Origin: CAVYWD01 sp963772225 | Lineage (GTDB): Bacteria; Myxococcota; Myxococcia; Myxococcales; UBA5297 | Assembly: GCA_963772225.1 (NCBI GenBank) | Contig: CAVYWD010000002.1 | Span: forward strand, 2,666,001-2,730,000 | Length of the DNA stretch: 64,000 nucleotides | Direction: 5' to 3' | Part shown: piece by piece, positions 37,744 through 47,089 of the stretch | Position numbering within the stretch: position 1 is the stretch's first letter | Layout: every line of letters begins with the position of its first letter | Made by a program: the position numbers and the translations under genes | Notes under the pieces: model-generated | Databases searched by the model: none | The model's input: the letters and a program-made list of their open reading frames with translations, nothing else | Told to the model about the DNA's origin: nothing

Positions 37744-39454
37744 CTACGGAGCGGGCTCGCCGCCGGCCGAAGGTGGGGCCTCGCCTCCGCCCTCTTCCGA
37801 GCCGGCCGCCTGCTTCTTCCGGCCGCGCCCACCCCGGCGGCGCCGGCGCTTCTTGCCCTCGCCGCCGGCGGCGGCCTCGCCACTGGGGACCGCGGGCGGC
37901 GGGTCGAGCAGCGGCTTGCCTTCCTTGAGACGCGCGGCGATCTCGGCGCCCTGGCCCGTGGCTTCGGCGCCGATTTCCAGGAGGAGCAGCGCGTCCTTGA
38001 ACAGCGGGTGGTGGCGGAAGGAGTTGACGCTGCGGCGGCGCTTGCGCTCGCCGAGCAGGACGCCCAGGCCCCAGAGCAGCTGGCGGGAGCGATCGGCGAT
38101 GCGGCGGGGCAGCCGCGCCGACTGCACCATCTGCTCGAGCACCAGGTCCACCGCCTCGCCTGCGGCCCGCGGCGGGCCATCGTCGCGCTCCGAGGCGTCG
38201 CGCGCGAGCGGAGCGAGCACGGCGGCGATGATCACCGAGTCGTCCACTTCGCCCAGTGTCTGGATGCGGGCGTCCAGTGCTCCCAGCCGGGCGAACAGCT
38301 CGGTCTCGCCCTCGGTGCCCGTCCGCTTCAGGTGGTCGGCGACCGGGGCCAGGAGGTATTGGAGCGCGCCCAGGGCGTGCAGCAGGCGGAACGCCTCGCG
38401 CGAAGAGCCGCCCCGCAGGAGCCGGAAGACCTCTTCCAGCACCCGCGCCGGGGCGCAGCGCGGAAGGTCCTCCACCGCGCCCTCCATGGCGGCGTAGGTC
38501 TGCGGGTCGAGGTCGAAGCCGATGCGCGCCGCGAACCGCACCGCGCGCAGGATGCGCACCGGGTCCTCGCGCATCCGGATCTCGGGGTTGCCGATGGTGC
38601 GGATGAGGCGCTTGTCGAGGTCCGCGCGCCCGCCGACGAAGTCGATGACCCGGCCCAGGCGGATGTCGTAGAAGAGCCCGTTGATGGTGAAGTCGCGCCG
38701 CCGCGCGTCCTCCTCGGCGGTGCCGAAGACGTTGTCGCGGGTGATGAGCAGGTCGTCGGGGGTCTCGTCGCCTCCCTCGGCGCTCAGGTCCGCGGCCACC
38801 TCGGTGGGGTTCGCCCGGAAGGTCGCCACCTCGATGAGCTTCCCGCCGCGGAAGTAGACGTGCGCCAGGCGGAACCGCCGGCCGATGAGCCGACAATTAC
38901 GGAACAGCGACCGCACCTCGCCGGGGTGCGCCGAGGTAGCGATGTCGTGGTCCTTCGGCGTGCGGCCGATCATCGAGATCTCGCACGCAGCCGCCCACGA
39001 AGTACGCCTCGTGTCCGAAGCGGTGCAGGCGGTTGAGGATCTTGATGCCGTCGACGTCGAGCCGCGACGGGTCGATGTCCGCGGGCGCGCCGTCGTCGCG
39101 GACGGACGCCGCGGTCGGCCGCTCGAGGCTGGAGTCGCTGCGCGACGGCTGCTCCGCGGTCTCGCCCCGCGGCTCCTCGGCGGGCGCTGGTTCGGCGGCC
39201 GCCTCAGGGGCAGCGGAGGCGTCCGCGGCGGGAGCAGGGCTCCCGGGCTCGCGCGGCCCGCGTTCGCCACCGCGGCCGCCCCTGCGCCGCCGCCGGCGAC
39301 GGCGTTGGGGCCCTTCGCGGGCGGCGCCCGGCTCAGGCGCTCCGTTCGAGGCCTGGGTGTCTGGAGGCGAAGGCTCGGCGACCGCGGGCGCGTCCACTGC
39401 AGGCACGGCCATGGGTTCGGAGCTCGGCGGGGGTGGGGGAAGAGGCTCGCTCAT
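37744..39454 (-). pseudogene. pcnB: Poly(A) polymerase / CCA-adding-type nucleotidyltransferase with a one-base frameshift
   Basis: Two frames together give one full protein of ~569 residues. From ATG 39454: a Pro/Arg-rich basic leader (RRRRRRRRGGRGG) and GHEAYFVGGCVRDL. After a shift at ~38974: IGRTPKDHDIAT with both catalytic Asp, FRLAHVYF, RRRDFTINGLFYD and the KRLIRTIGNPEIR block, ending in a second basic tail. Removing one C at 38974 restores the conserved join (VRDLMIGRTPKD). It would add A tails or 3' ends to RNA. The gene is either newly inactivated or an assembly error; the latter is likelier because the rest is undamaged. Confidence 0.8.
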
Positions 39455-39723
39455 TCTCTTGGATGCGAAGTCGCGGAATGTACGGCCAACGCGTGCGCCA
39501 CGTCAAACCTTGAATAATCGGCGGAGCCACCGACGCGTTCGGACGCCGGTTCCGAAGGACGCCCTCCTTCGCGTTACGCGGGCCGGCCCCGGATTAGTCC
39601 TTCGACTGGCGCCGTTCTCGAAGGCGGAGCCGCGAGAGAAACTCGGCGTTCGACAGGGGCAGCAGTTGCTTGACCCCCCGAGGCGCCGTGGACCATAGTC
39701 GCCGCCGTTTTGGAGGTCTCACC

Positions 39724-40812
39724 ATGGTTCGCCGCACCCCGCTGTACGAGGCGCATCAGAAGGCGCATGGAAAGCTCGTCGACTTCGCCGGGTGGGAGCT
39801 ACCGGTGCAGTTCAAGGGCATCGTCGAGGAGCACACCGCCGTCCGCACCGCCGCGGGGCTGTTCGACGTGTCGCACATGGGCGAGGTGCTGGTCACCGGG
39901 CCCAAGGCCCTCGAGGCCACCCAGCGCTTGCTCACCAACGACGTCGCCAAGCTCGCCGACGGCCAGGCGGGCTACGCCGGCTTGCTCTACGAGACGGGGG
40001 GCTTCGTCGACGACGTCATCGTCTACCGCTTCCACCCCGAGAAGCTCCTCATCGTCGTCAACGGCGCGAACGTGGCCAAGGACGTCGCGTGGATCAAGGA
40101 GCACAGCTTCGGCGCCGACATCGCCGACTGCTCGGACGACTACGCCCAGCTCGCCGTCCAGGGCCCCAAGGCCGCTGGCATCGTCCAGGCGCTCACGCGC
40201 TCGGACTTGTCCAAGGTCCGCTGGTACCACCACGCCGGCGACGGCGAGGTGGCGGGCGTGCGCTGCTTCATCGCGCGCACGGGCTACACCGGCGAGGACG
40301 GGTTCGAGCTCTACTGCGCCCCGAGCGACGCGGTGAAGCTCTGGGATGCGCTCATGGAAAAGGGCGCCAAGGACGGCCTCGTGCCCGCGGGCCTCGGCGC
40401 GCGCGACTCGCTCCGCCTCGAAATGAAATACGCCCTCTACGGCAGCGACATCGACGCCGACCACACGCCGCTCGAGGCAGGGCTCGGCTGGACCGTGAAG
40501 ATGGGCAAGGGCGATTTCATCGGGCGCGCCGCGCTCGAGAAGCAGCAGGCCGAAGGCGTGCAGAGAAGGCTCGTCGGCTTCGTCACCACCGACAAGGGCA
40601 TTCCGCGCCACGGCTACCCGGTGCTCAAGGGCGGCAAGCCGGTGGGCGTCGTCACCAGCGGCACCATGAGCCCGACGCTCAAGAGGCCTCTGGGCATGGC
40701 TTACGTCCCTGTAGAGCTCGCCGTCGAGGACTCCACCTTCGACGTCGAGGTCCGAGGCCGCTCGGTGTCGGCCGCCGTCGTCAAGACCCCTTTCTACCAG
40801 CCGAGGAAGTAG
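39724..40812 (+). CDS. gcvT: Glycine cleavage system T protein (aminomethyltransferase)
   Basis: 362 residues, normal length. It carries the family signature throughout: FDVSHMGEV near the N-terminus, the folate-site region DDVIVYRF, RTGYTGEDGFELY, and GLGARDSLRLEM with the conserved Asp-Ser-Leu-Arg. It transfers the methylene group from the H-protein lipoyl arm to tetrahydrofolate and releases ammonia. ATG 39724 has GGAGGT seven bases upstream. It is first in the operon gcvT-gcvH-gcvPA-x-gcvPB. I saw no glycine riboswitch in the leader. Confidence 0.96.
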   Translation: MVRRTPLYEAHQKAHGKLVDFAGWELPVQFKGIVEEHTAVRTAAGLFDVSHMGEVLVTGPKALEATQRLLTNDVAKLADGQAGYAGLLYETGGFVDDVIVYRFHPEKLLIVVNGANVAKDVAWIKEHSFGADIADCSDDYAQLAVQGPKAAGIVQALTRSDLSKVRWYHHAGDGEVAGVRCFIARTGYTGEDGFELYCAPSDAVKLWDALMEKGAKDGLVPAGLGARDSLRLEMKYALYGSDIDADHTPLEAGLGWTVKMGKGDFIGRAALEKQQAEGVQRRLVGFVTTDKGIPRHGYPVLKGGKPVGVVTSGTMSPTLKRPLGMAYVPVELAVEDSTFDVEVRGRSVSAAVVKTPFYQPRK

Positions 40813-40856
40813 CGGCGCGCCCGCGCTCGGGCCGCCATTCTTTCTCCGGAGGAACC

Positions 40857-41249
40857 ATGGCCAGCTTTCCGAAGCAGCTCAAGTACACTAAGGATCACGA
40901 GTGGGCTCTCCCCCAGGGCAAGGTGGCCGTGGTGGGCATCACCGCCTTCGCCTGCGAGCAGCTCGGCGACATCGTCTACGTCGAGCTGCCCAAGAAGGGC
41001 GACAAGCTCAAGGCCGGGGCCAACTTCGGGGTCGTCGAGAGCACCAAGGCAGTGAGCGAGCTCTATAGCCCCGTGTCCGGCACGGTGAGCGACGTCAACT
41101 TTCCCCTCGCGGACAGCCCCGAGACGGTGAACCAGGACCCGTACGGACAAGGCTGGATGATCAAGGTCGAGCTCTCCGACTCCAAGGAGCTCGAGGCCCT
41201 GATGGACCCGGACAAGTACGCGGCCCACGTCAAGGCGTCGGCGCACTAG
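40857..41249 (+). CDS. gcvH: Glycine cleavage system H protein
   Basis: 130 residues. The lipoyl domain has the modified Lys64 in VVESTKAVSELYSPVSG and the N-terminal KYTKDHEW motif. It shuttles the aminomethyl group between P, T and L proteins. It lies 44 bp after gcvT with a strong GGAGGA ribosome site. No lipoate ligase or dihydrolipoamide dehydrogenase gene is in the window. Confidence 0.97.
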   Translation: MASFPKQLKYTKDHEWALPQGKVAVVGITAFACEQLGDIVYVELPKKGDKLKAGANFGVVESTKAVSELYSPVSGTVSDVNFPLADSPETVNQDPYGQGWMIKVELSDSKELEALMDPDKYAAHVKASAH

Positions 41250-41381
41250 CCGCCGCGCTCGGCTCGACGAGCGTCGCGGAGTCGACGGCCCCTCGGCTTC
41301 GAGACCCCTGAGCGCCGAGTGGCCTCTCTGCAGGCGGCCGTCGCCGAGGCCCCAAGGAAGCGAGCGAAGAACCTAAAAGCC

Positions 41382-42701
41382 ATGCGCTACCACCCCCACT
41401 CCGACGCCGACATTGCCGCCATGCTGCAGGCGATCGGCGCGCCCTCGCTCGACGCGCTGTTCGACAGCATCCCAAAGGAGCTCCAGCTCAACCGTCCGCT
41501 GGAGGTCCCCCCGGCGCTCGACGAGCGGGCGCTGCTCGACCACCTGGCCGCGCTCGCCGCCAAGAACCCCAGCGCGCCGCCGTTCCTGGGCGCCGGCGCG
41601 TACCCGCACCACGTCCCGCCGGCGGTGGACCAGCTGCTCCTGCGCGGCGAGTTCTACACCGCCTACACGCCGTACCAGCCGGAGATCAGCCAGGGCACGC
41701 TGCAGGCCATCTTCGAGTTCCAGACCTACGTGGCGCTCCTCACCGGCCTCGACGTGGCCAACGCCTCCATGTACGACGGCGCGACCGCCGCGGCCGAGGC
41801 GGCGCTCCTGTGCAGCCGGGTGCACTCCGACCGCTCGGCAGTGGTGCTCTCGCGGGCGCTCCACCCGGCCTACCGCAAGGTGGTGCGCTCGTACCTCGAG
41901 CCGACCGGCGTCGAGATCCGCGAAATCCCCTTCGGCGAAGACGGCCGGACCGACCTGGCGGCGGCCCGCTCGGCGCTCGAAGGCGCGTCGGGGCTCATCG
42001 TCGGCTACCCCAACTTCTTCGGGATCGTCGAGCCGCTGAAGGACTTCGCGTCGCTCTGCCGCGACAAGGGCGCCCTGCTGGTCTCGGCCTCCACCGAGCC
42101 AGTGGCGTTCGGCCTGCTCGCGGCGCCGGGGGCGCTGGGCGCCGACCTCGCCGTGGGCGAGATGCAGAGCTTCGGCAACGGCATGAGCTTCGGCGGGCCG
42201 GGCCTGGGCTTCTTCGCCGCCCGAGAGTCGGTGCTGCGGCAGATGCCGGGCCGGCTCTGCGGCGCCACCGTCGACCGCCGCGGCCGGCGCGGCTTCGTGC
42301 TCACCCTCTCCACGCGCGAGCAGCACATCAAGCGCGAGCGCGCCACGTCCAACATCTGCACCAACCACGGGCTCAACGCGCTGGCGGCGACCATCCACCT
42401 CTCGCTGCTCGGGCAGAAGGGGCTCCAGGACCTGGCGCGGATCAACTGGCAGCGGGCCCAGTACGCGCGCACAGAGCTCCAGAAGGCGGGGCTCGCGCCG
42501 CTGTTCAGCGCCCCCACTTTCAACGAATTCGCCGTCCGTGCCGACGTGGCCTCGGCGCGCGCCATGATGGCCGCCGCGGGCATCGACGGCGGCCTCGAGC
42601 TGCAGGGCGACTACCCCGAGCTCGAGCAGAGCCTCCTCTTCTGCGTCACCGAGCTGCACTCCAAGGCGGCGATCGACGGCCTCGCCGCCGCGCTGAGGTA
42701 G
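41382..42701 (+). CDS. gcvPA: Glycine dehydrogenase (decarboxylating) subunit 1
   Basis: 439 residues, the N-terminal half of the two-subunit P protein. It has the typical start RYHPHSDADIAAML, the YTPYQPEISQGTLQ block, and a late RERATSNICTNHGLNAL motif. With GcvPB it decarboxylates glycine onto the H protein using PLP held by the other subunit. ATG 41382 gives the canonical N-terminus, although the ribosome site is weak; an open frame upstream to 41319 looks non-coding. Confidence 0.95.
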   Translation: MRYHPHSDADIAAMLQAIGAPSLDALFDSIPKELQLNRPLEVPPALDERALLDHLAALAAKNPSAPPFLGAGAYPHHVPPAVDQLLLRGEFYTAYTPYQPEISQGTLQAIFEFQTYVALLTGLDVANASMYDGATAAAEAALLCSRVHSDRSAVVLSRALHPAYRKVVRSYLEPTGVEIREIPFGEDGRTDLAAARSALEGASGLIVGYPNFFGIVEPLKDFASLCRDKGALLVSASTEPVAFGLLAAPGALGADLAVGEMQSFGNGMSFGGPGLGFFAARESVLRQMPGRLCGATVDRRGRRGFVLTLSTREQHIKRERATSNICTNHGLNALAATIHLSLLGQKGLQDLARINWQRAQYARTELQKAGLAPLFSAPTFNEFAVRADVASARAMMAAAGIDGGLELQGDYPELEQSLLFCVTELHSKAAIDGLAAALR

Positions 42702-42727
42702 CCGTCGCAAAAAGGGGGCCTTGCGCC

Positions 42728-43243
42728 ATGGCCAAGAAGACTGCCGGGAAGGCGAAGCGCGCTCCGTCCAAGGCCGCTCCGAAATCGGCTGGCAAGCGCG
42801 CGCCGCGCGCGAAGGCCGACCCCGGTGCGCCCGCCGGGAAGGAGACCTTGCGCGACGGCGCCCGCAAGGTCGCCGAGCTCCTGGGCGTGAGCCCGGAGGA
42901 GCTCGCAGGGGCGGCCGGGCGGCTGAAGGACCAGACGGCGAAGGCGGGAAGGCGGCTGAAGCAAGAGGCCGGGCGCCTGAGCGTCGGCGCCGAGGCGCTG
43001 ACCGCGCGCTTCGACGAAAACCTGAAAGAGGGCGTCCGCAAGGTGGAAGAGGTCGCGGACGAGATGGCGCGCGGCCTGGGCATCAAGCCCGAAGAGGTGG
43101 CGACCGCGGTGGAGAAGAGCCTGGACCGCTTCGCCAAGGAGGCGACCCGCGTCGCCGACGAGGCCAACGCCGAGGTCCGCAAGATGTACGAGCAGGCCCG
43201 CTCGCGCCTCACCGAGATTCTCGAGAAGAGCCGCAAGCGTTGA
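42728..43243 (+). CDS. Phasin-like Lys/Ala-rich helical protein inside the gcv operon
   Basis: 171 residues. The N-terminal ~35 residues are a Lys/Ala/Pro tail like that of histone H1 (KKTAGKAKRAPSKAAPKSA). The rest is amphipathic helix with coiled-coil character (GVRKVEEVADEMARGLGI, KMYEQARSRLTEILEK). It resembles phasins or nucleoid-associated helical proteins, but no family is certain. It lies 26 bp after gcvPA and 10 bp before gcvPB, on the same strand, so it is co-transcribed with the glycine cleavage enzymes. Confidence 0.7.
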   Translation: MAKKTAGKAKRAPSKAAPKSAGKRAPRAKADPGAPAGKETLRDGARKVAELLGVSPEELAGAAGRLKDQTAKAGRRLKQEAGRLSVGAEALTARFDENLKEGVRKVEEVADEMARGLGIKPEEVATAVEKSLDRFAKEATRVADEANAEVRKMYEQARSRLTEILEKSRKR

Positions 43244-43253
43244 AAGGAACGGC

Positions 43254-44756
43254 ATGAGCTTCCCCCAGACCTCGCGCGCCGCGCAGGGGCTTTCGTTCGA
43301 CGAGCCGCTGATCTTCGAAAAGCAGTCCGGCGCCGGCACTGGCGCGTCGCTGCCGCCCGCGGGCGTGCCCGAGGCGGACCCGAGCAAGGAAATCCCCGCG
43401 GAGTACCTGCGCGGGCCCATCGAGGGCATGCCCCAGGTGTTCGAGCCCGAGGTGGTTCGCCACTTCCTGCGGCTGTCGCAGCAGAACTACGGCGTGGACA
43501 CGGGTTTCTACCCCTTGGGCTCGTGCACCATGAAGTACAACCCCAAGTCGAGCGAGGCGGCGGCGCGGCTGCCGGGCTTCGCGAACCTGCACCCGCACCT
43601 GCCCGAGGACCGCGTGCAGGGCGCGCTCGAGCTGATGTACCGGCTGGAGCGGGCGCTGGCGGAGATCTCCGGTTTCCACACCGTGACGCTGCAGCCGGCG
43701 GCCGGGGCGCAGGGCGAGCTCGCCGGCATGATGATCGTCCGCGCGGCGCACCTCGCGCGCGGCAAGCCTCGGCACAAGGTGCTCGTCCCCGACTCCGCCC
43801 ACGGCACGAACCCGGCGTCGAGCGCGCTCAACGGCTTCCAGGTGGTGGAGCTCAAGAGCGGGCCTCACGGGGTGCTCGAGCCCGCGGCGGTCGCCGAGGC
43901 GATGACCGAGGACGTGGCCGCGCTGATGATGACGAACCCGAACACGCTGGGGGTGTTCGAGCGAAACATCGCGGAGATCGCGAAGATCGTCCACGCCAAG
44001 GGCGGGCTCCTCTACGGCGACGGCGCGAACATGAACGCGCTCTTGGGCCGGGCGCGGCCGGGCGACCTGGGCGTCGACGTGATGCAGTTCAACCTGCACA
44101 AGACCTTCGCGACCCCGCACGGCGGCGGCGGGCCGGGCTCGGGGCCGGTGGGCGTCGCCCGCGAGCTCGAGCCTTTCCTCCCCACGCCGGTGGTGGTCGA
44201 GCGCGGTGGGCGATACCACCTCGAGTTCGACCGGCCGCGCTCCATCGGCCGGCTGCGCACGTTCTGGGGCAACTTCGGAATCATGGTGCGCGCCTACGCG
44301 TACATTCGCGAGCTGGGCCCCGAGGGGCTCAAGCGCACCAGCGAGCTCGCGGTGCTGAACGCGAACTACGCCCGGGCGCTGCTCAAGGACGACTTCCACC
44401 TGCCCTACGCCACGCCGTGCCTGCACGAGGTGGTGTTCAACGACAAGAAGCAGAAGGACCTGGGCGTCACGACGATGGACATCGCCAAGCGCCTCATCGA
44501 CCACGGCTTCCACCCGCCGACCATCTACTTCCCGCTCATCGTGGCCGGGGCCCTGATGATCGAGCCGACGGAGACCGAGTCGAAGGAGGCGGTGGAGGCG
44601 TTTGCCGCGGCGCTGCGCGCCATCGCGCAGGAGGCCAAGGAGGCGCCGGAGCAGCTGAAGGCCGCGCCCGTGCGCGCCTTCCGCGAGCGGCTCGACGAGG
44701 TCCGCGCGGCGCGCAAGCCGGTGCTGCGGTGGAAGCCGGGGATGAAGGTGGAGTAG
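43254..44756 (+). CDS. gcvPB: Glycine dehydrogenase (decarboxylating) subunit 2
   Basis: 500 residues, the PLP-binding half of the two-subunit P protein. The PLP Lys is Lys283 in FNLHKTFATPHGGGGPG. Other family blocks are FYPLGSCTMKYNPK, PDSAHGTNPAS and MTNPNTLGVFE. It is the last gene of the operon; ATG 43254 follows AAAGGAA. The stop lies 32 bp before a dispersed repeat that separates it from convergent genes. Confidence 0.96.
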   Translation: MSFPQTSRAAQGLSFDEPLIFEKQSGAGTGASLPPAGVPEADPSKEIPAEYLRGPIEGMPQVFEPEVVRHFLRLSQQNYGVDTGFYPLGSCTMKYNPKSSEAAARLPGFANLHPHLPEDRVQGALELMYRLERALAEISGFHTVTLQPAAGAQGELAGMMIVRAAHLARGKPRHKVLVPDSAHGTNPASSALNGFQVVELKSGPHGVLEPAAVAEAMTEDVAALMMTNPNTLGVFERNIAEIAKIVHAKGGLLYGDGANMNALLGRARPGDLGVDVMQFNLHKTFATPHGGGGPGSGPVGVARELEPFLPTPVVVERGGRYHLEFDRPRSIGRLRTFWGNFGIMVRAYAYIRELGPEGLKRTSELAVLNANYARALLKDDFHLPYATPCLHEVVFNDKKQKDLGVTTMDIAKRLIDHGFHPPTIYFPLIVAGALMIEPTETESKEAVEAFAAALRAIAQEAKEAPEQLKAAPVRAFRERLDEVRAARKPVLRWKPGMKVE

Positions 44757-44788
44757 GGCGGCGCGGGCCTCCGGAGAGTGACCTCGGT

Positions 44789-44940
44789 CTAGCGAGGCTG
44801 CGCCTCAGACCGACCAGGCGTGTTGGAGAGGGTGCGGCGCAGCCTCGCGTCGATAGTCGATGGTTGATGGTTCTGCGGGAACCCGGCTCGGTGGAAAACT
44901 TGACTCGGAGGCAGCGCGTTCGCGCCCTCGAGGCCTCTAG
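44789..44940 (+). repeat. Dispersed ~155-bp repeat, copy between convergent genes
   Basis: It starts CTAGCGAGGCTGCGCCTCAG and ends GCGCCCTCGAGGCCTCTAG. Inside is the perfect inverted pair GCGAGGCTGCGCC / GGCGCAGCCTCGC with a ~31-base loop. The right-hand CTA (44937-44939) is, on the minus strand, the TAG stop of the neighbouring gene. Confidence 0.88.
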
Positions 44941-45479
44941 AAGAGGATGAAGGCCGGGTCCTCGACAGCGAGCTTCTGCTCGTTGATAGCGTTGGTGACC
45001 CGCTTCCAGAGCTCGAGTCGTTCCTCGCCGGCGCCAACGCGACTGAAGATGAAACGAAGCTCCTCGACGTCACTCCGACGTAAGACGCCCGCCGCTATGG
45101 CCCGGTCCGTCATCTCGTTGGCCTGCGCCAGGAGCCGCTGCCGATCCGGGTCCGGCGCGCGAGCTGGAGTCGGCTCCGCGGCCTCGCCCGTTTCGTGATT
45201 GGGGCTCGATGTCGATTGACGCGGACAGCTGTTCGCCAAGGTCGAGAGCACTCGGGCCGCGACGACTTCCGCCAGCTCGCCATTGGTGGTCGGCGGGCTG
45301 GCGGCGAATTTGACGGAGTCACGCGGTTTGGATTGCAAGAGCCGGACTTCATCGATTCGGCCCGACAGCTCCGCGAACCTCTGGCTTTCGCGTTGTTCAT
45401 GGACATACATGGCCGCCGCGAGCATCAACATGCTCGCGGAGGCCACCCAAGCCCCCCAGGCGCGACCGGACGAACGCAT
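44937..45479 (-). CDS. Hypothetical single-pass membrane protein
   Basis: 180 residues. One N-terminal membrane segment (AWGAWVASASMLMLAAAMYV) is followed by a coiled-coil stretch (EQRESQRFAELSGRIDEVRLL), a Pro/Thr/Ser linker, and a C-terminal helical domain (ANEMTDRAIAAGVLRRSDVEEL). The topology suggests a periplasmic body on an anchor. Its ATG shares a base with the stop of the secreted-protein gene upstream (TGATG), so translation is coupled. The stop codon lies inside the dispersed repeat. Function unknown. Confidence 0.7.
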   Translation of the reverse strand: MRSSGRAWGAWVASASMLMLAAAMYVHEQRESQRFAELSGRIDEVRLLQSKPRDSVKFAASPPTTNGELAEVVAARVLSTLANSCPRQSTSSPNHETGEAAEPTPARAPDPDRQRLLAQANEMTDRAIAAGVLRRSDVEELRFIFSRVGAGEERLELWKRVTNAINEQKLAVEDPAFILF

Positions 45480-45889
45480 CAGTGTTGGTAGGACGCGTTC
45501 CACAGCTGAATGGCGTCGACGTTCAGGGTCGTGTCCCAATGGAAGTAAAAATTGGCATCTACTGCCGTGGCGGCGCGGTCGAAAGCGGCCGTCACGTAGG
45601 AGCTGGAGGTATTCAGATAGATGTACTTGGACGTGTTCTGCCACGTCAAATAAATGTAACGGCTGGTTCCGCCGTTGTAGCTGTAGGACTGGAGGGCGAG
45701 GGCTGCACTGGCGTCCGAGCTATTTCGGAAGGCCTGCAGCGTACCTGAGCAATAGCCGCTTCCGTCGGAGTACAGCGCGCACGTCGCCACCGAGGGAGAC
45801 GAAGCGCCCGCGTGGGCGTTGCCTTCACCGACAAAGAGCACAAGGCTCATCAATGAAAGAACGAGTGAGCTGTGAAGAAAACGTGACAT
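45479..45889 (-). CDS. Small secreted hypothetical protein
   Basis: 136 residues. A clear signal peptide (hydrophobic LVLSLMSLVLFVG, then AHA cleavage) is followed by a mature part rich in Ser, Tyr, Thr and Asn (ALQSYSYNGGTSRYIYLTW), which looks like a small beta-sandwich. Two Cys lie close together (CALYSDGSGYC) and may form a disulfide. AGGAGG-like sequence precedes ATG 45889. It is coupled to the membrane protein gene downstream. The lower GC of its coding sequence hints at transfer. Confidence 0.75.
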   Translation of the reverse strand: MSRFLHSSLVLSLMSLVLFVGEGNAHAGASSPSVATCALYSDGSGYCSGTLQAFRNSSDASAALALQSYSYNGGTSRYIYLTWQNTSKYIYLNTSSSYVTAAFDRAATAVDANFYFHWDTTLNVDAIQLWNASYQH

Positions 45890-45956
45890 TGCGGTCCTCC
45901 TCCTGGCTGACGCTGCATTGTCTCAACGCCGCTGCGGCGAGACCCCTCGCGGCTTT

Positions 45957-45985
45957 GTGCTATCCGAGAATCAATGTAGAGTCAA
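45957..45985 (-). promoter_or_regulatory. Candidate sigma-70-type promoter for the secreted-protein operon
   Basis: On the minus strand TTGACT (45985-45980) and TAGCAC (45962-45957) are separated by 17 bp, within the only AT-richer stretch upstream of ATG 45889. A second TTGACG lies just before. The -10 match is imperfect. Confidence 0.35.
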
Positions 45986-45989
45986 CGTC

Positions 45990-46360
45990 AAATAATGTCC
46001 CGGCGCATCGACGTACTCTCGAGGACGGACGACGAGATTCGATGTTTTCGAGTCGCCGTGCCGGCAGCGCAGCCTTCGCGATAATGCCCCGACTGCTCGC
46101 TCGTAGCGCAGCCTAGCGGCGAGTGGCGCGTCATCGTTTCGGTAAACCTAACCCGCAGCTCGCCGGGGCTCGCCGAATGGAGCTCAATTGGGATGCAGTG
46201 GACAGGCCTGACTCAGCCGGTCGCTGGTCGCGGTGGTGAGCGTCCATCGAGCGCGGTGGACCTGCCGGGCCGCGCTGAGGAGCGCCGCACTCCCCCGCGC
46301 GCGTAGGGGCTGCGACAAAAGCGCCCCGCGCGAGTGCTCCCGCTCCTCTCCAACGGGGCT
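45990..46360. other. 371-bp intergenic region, no gene seen
   Basis: It lies between the start region of the secreted-protein gene and the end of the next minus-strand gene. Open frames here are short and arginine/proline-rich, with no ribosome site. No clear hairpin with a T-run follows the 46361 stop. Confidence 0.4.
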
Positions 46361-47089
46361 CTAACCCCTCGGGGGCGCGGCCGGGGTGAGGCCTCGCACC
46401 GGCGCGGCGGCCGCGGGCGCCTCGTAGGCAAACTCGGTGGTGCCGCGCATTCGCTTGCGGATGAACAGGAATCCGCCCTCGCCGCGGAAGCTCACCTTGG
46501 AGGGCATCCGCGTCCCTTCCACCGTCGCTCCCAGCTCGAGCTCCAGGGACATCGAGTCGACGAAGCGGGGCGGCTTCGAGGGCTGCGAGCGCACGGAGAT
46601 CACCTCGCCCGAAACGCTGTCGACGAGCGCGTCGCCCGTCCACAGCTCGGGGCTCGGCTCGCCGCGCGGGGCGAAGCGGATGCGCACCTGTGCGTCGCCC
46701 GCATCGAGGACCTCGAAGGTGTACTTGTCCTGCTCGGCCGCGGCGAAGGGCGAGGTCATCTTCACGGAGAGGGAGTTGCCCTCGGCCTTCTGGCCTTCCG
46801 AGTCCTTTTGCTTTCGGCGCGCCTCCTCGGTGACGTCCTTGCCGCCGTCGGTGGCGCGCAGGACGGTCGCGACTTCGCGATCGCCCTGAAAGGCGAGGAG
46901 GAGCGCCGCCTCGTTCCGCTTGGTCGGGTTCCCCTCCTTGTCGAGCTCCTCGCTCACAATCGTCATGCGGGTGACGACGCGCTTCCGGAGAGCTTGCGAG
47001 CGCTCGTCGTGCGCGGCGAGCCGCCGCATCAAGTCCGCGGGGGGCGGCGAGGCCGCGGCCGCGAGCGAGAGGATGGGCAAGAGAAGCAT
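46361..47089 (-). CDS. Exported LolA/LolB-like hypothetical protein
   Basis: 242 residues. A short signal peptide (LLLPILSLAAAASPPPA) is followed by a mature domain of alternating beta strands (TRMTIVSEELDKEGNP; KYTFEVLDAGDAQVRIRFAP; GATVEGTRMPSKVSFRGEGG). This has the look of an outer-membrane lipoprotein-carrier fold; the family is not certain. An Ala/Pro tail closes it. ATG 47089 has GAGGAA at ideal spacing; the frame open further upstream looks non-coding. Expected location periplasm. Confidence 0.7.
   Translation of the reverse strand: MLLLPILSLAAAASPPPADLMRRLAAHDERSQALRKRVVTRMTIVSEELDKEGNPTKRNEAALLLAFQGDREVATVLRATDGGKDVTEEARRKQKDSEGQKAEGNSLSVKMTSPFAAAEQDKYTFEVLDAGDAQVRIRFAPRGEPSPELWTGDALVDSVSGEVISVRSQPSKPPRFVDSMSLELELGATVEGTRMPSKVSFRGEGGFLFIRKRMRGTTEFAYEAPAAAAPVRGLTPAAPPRG

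Noticed and set aside
39470..39723. Possible glycine riboswitch upstream of gcvT
   Set aside because: No paired glycine-aptamer core or tandem arrangement could be recognised in the leader; only general GC-rich hairpins are present.
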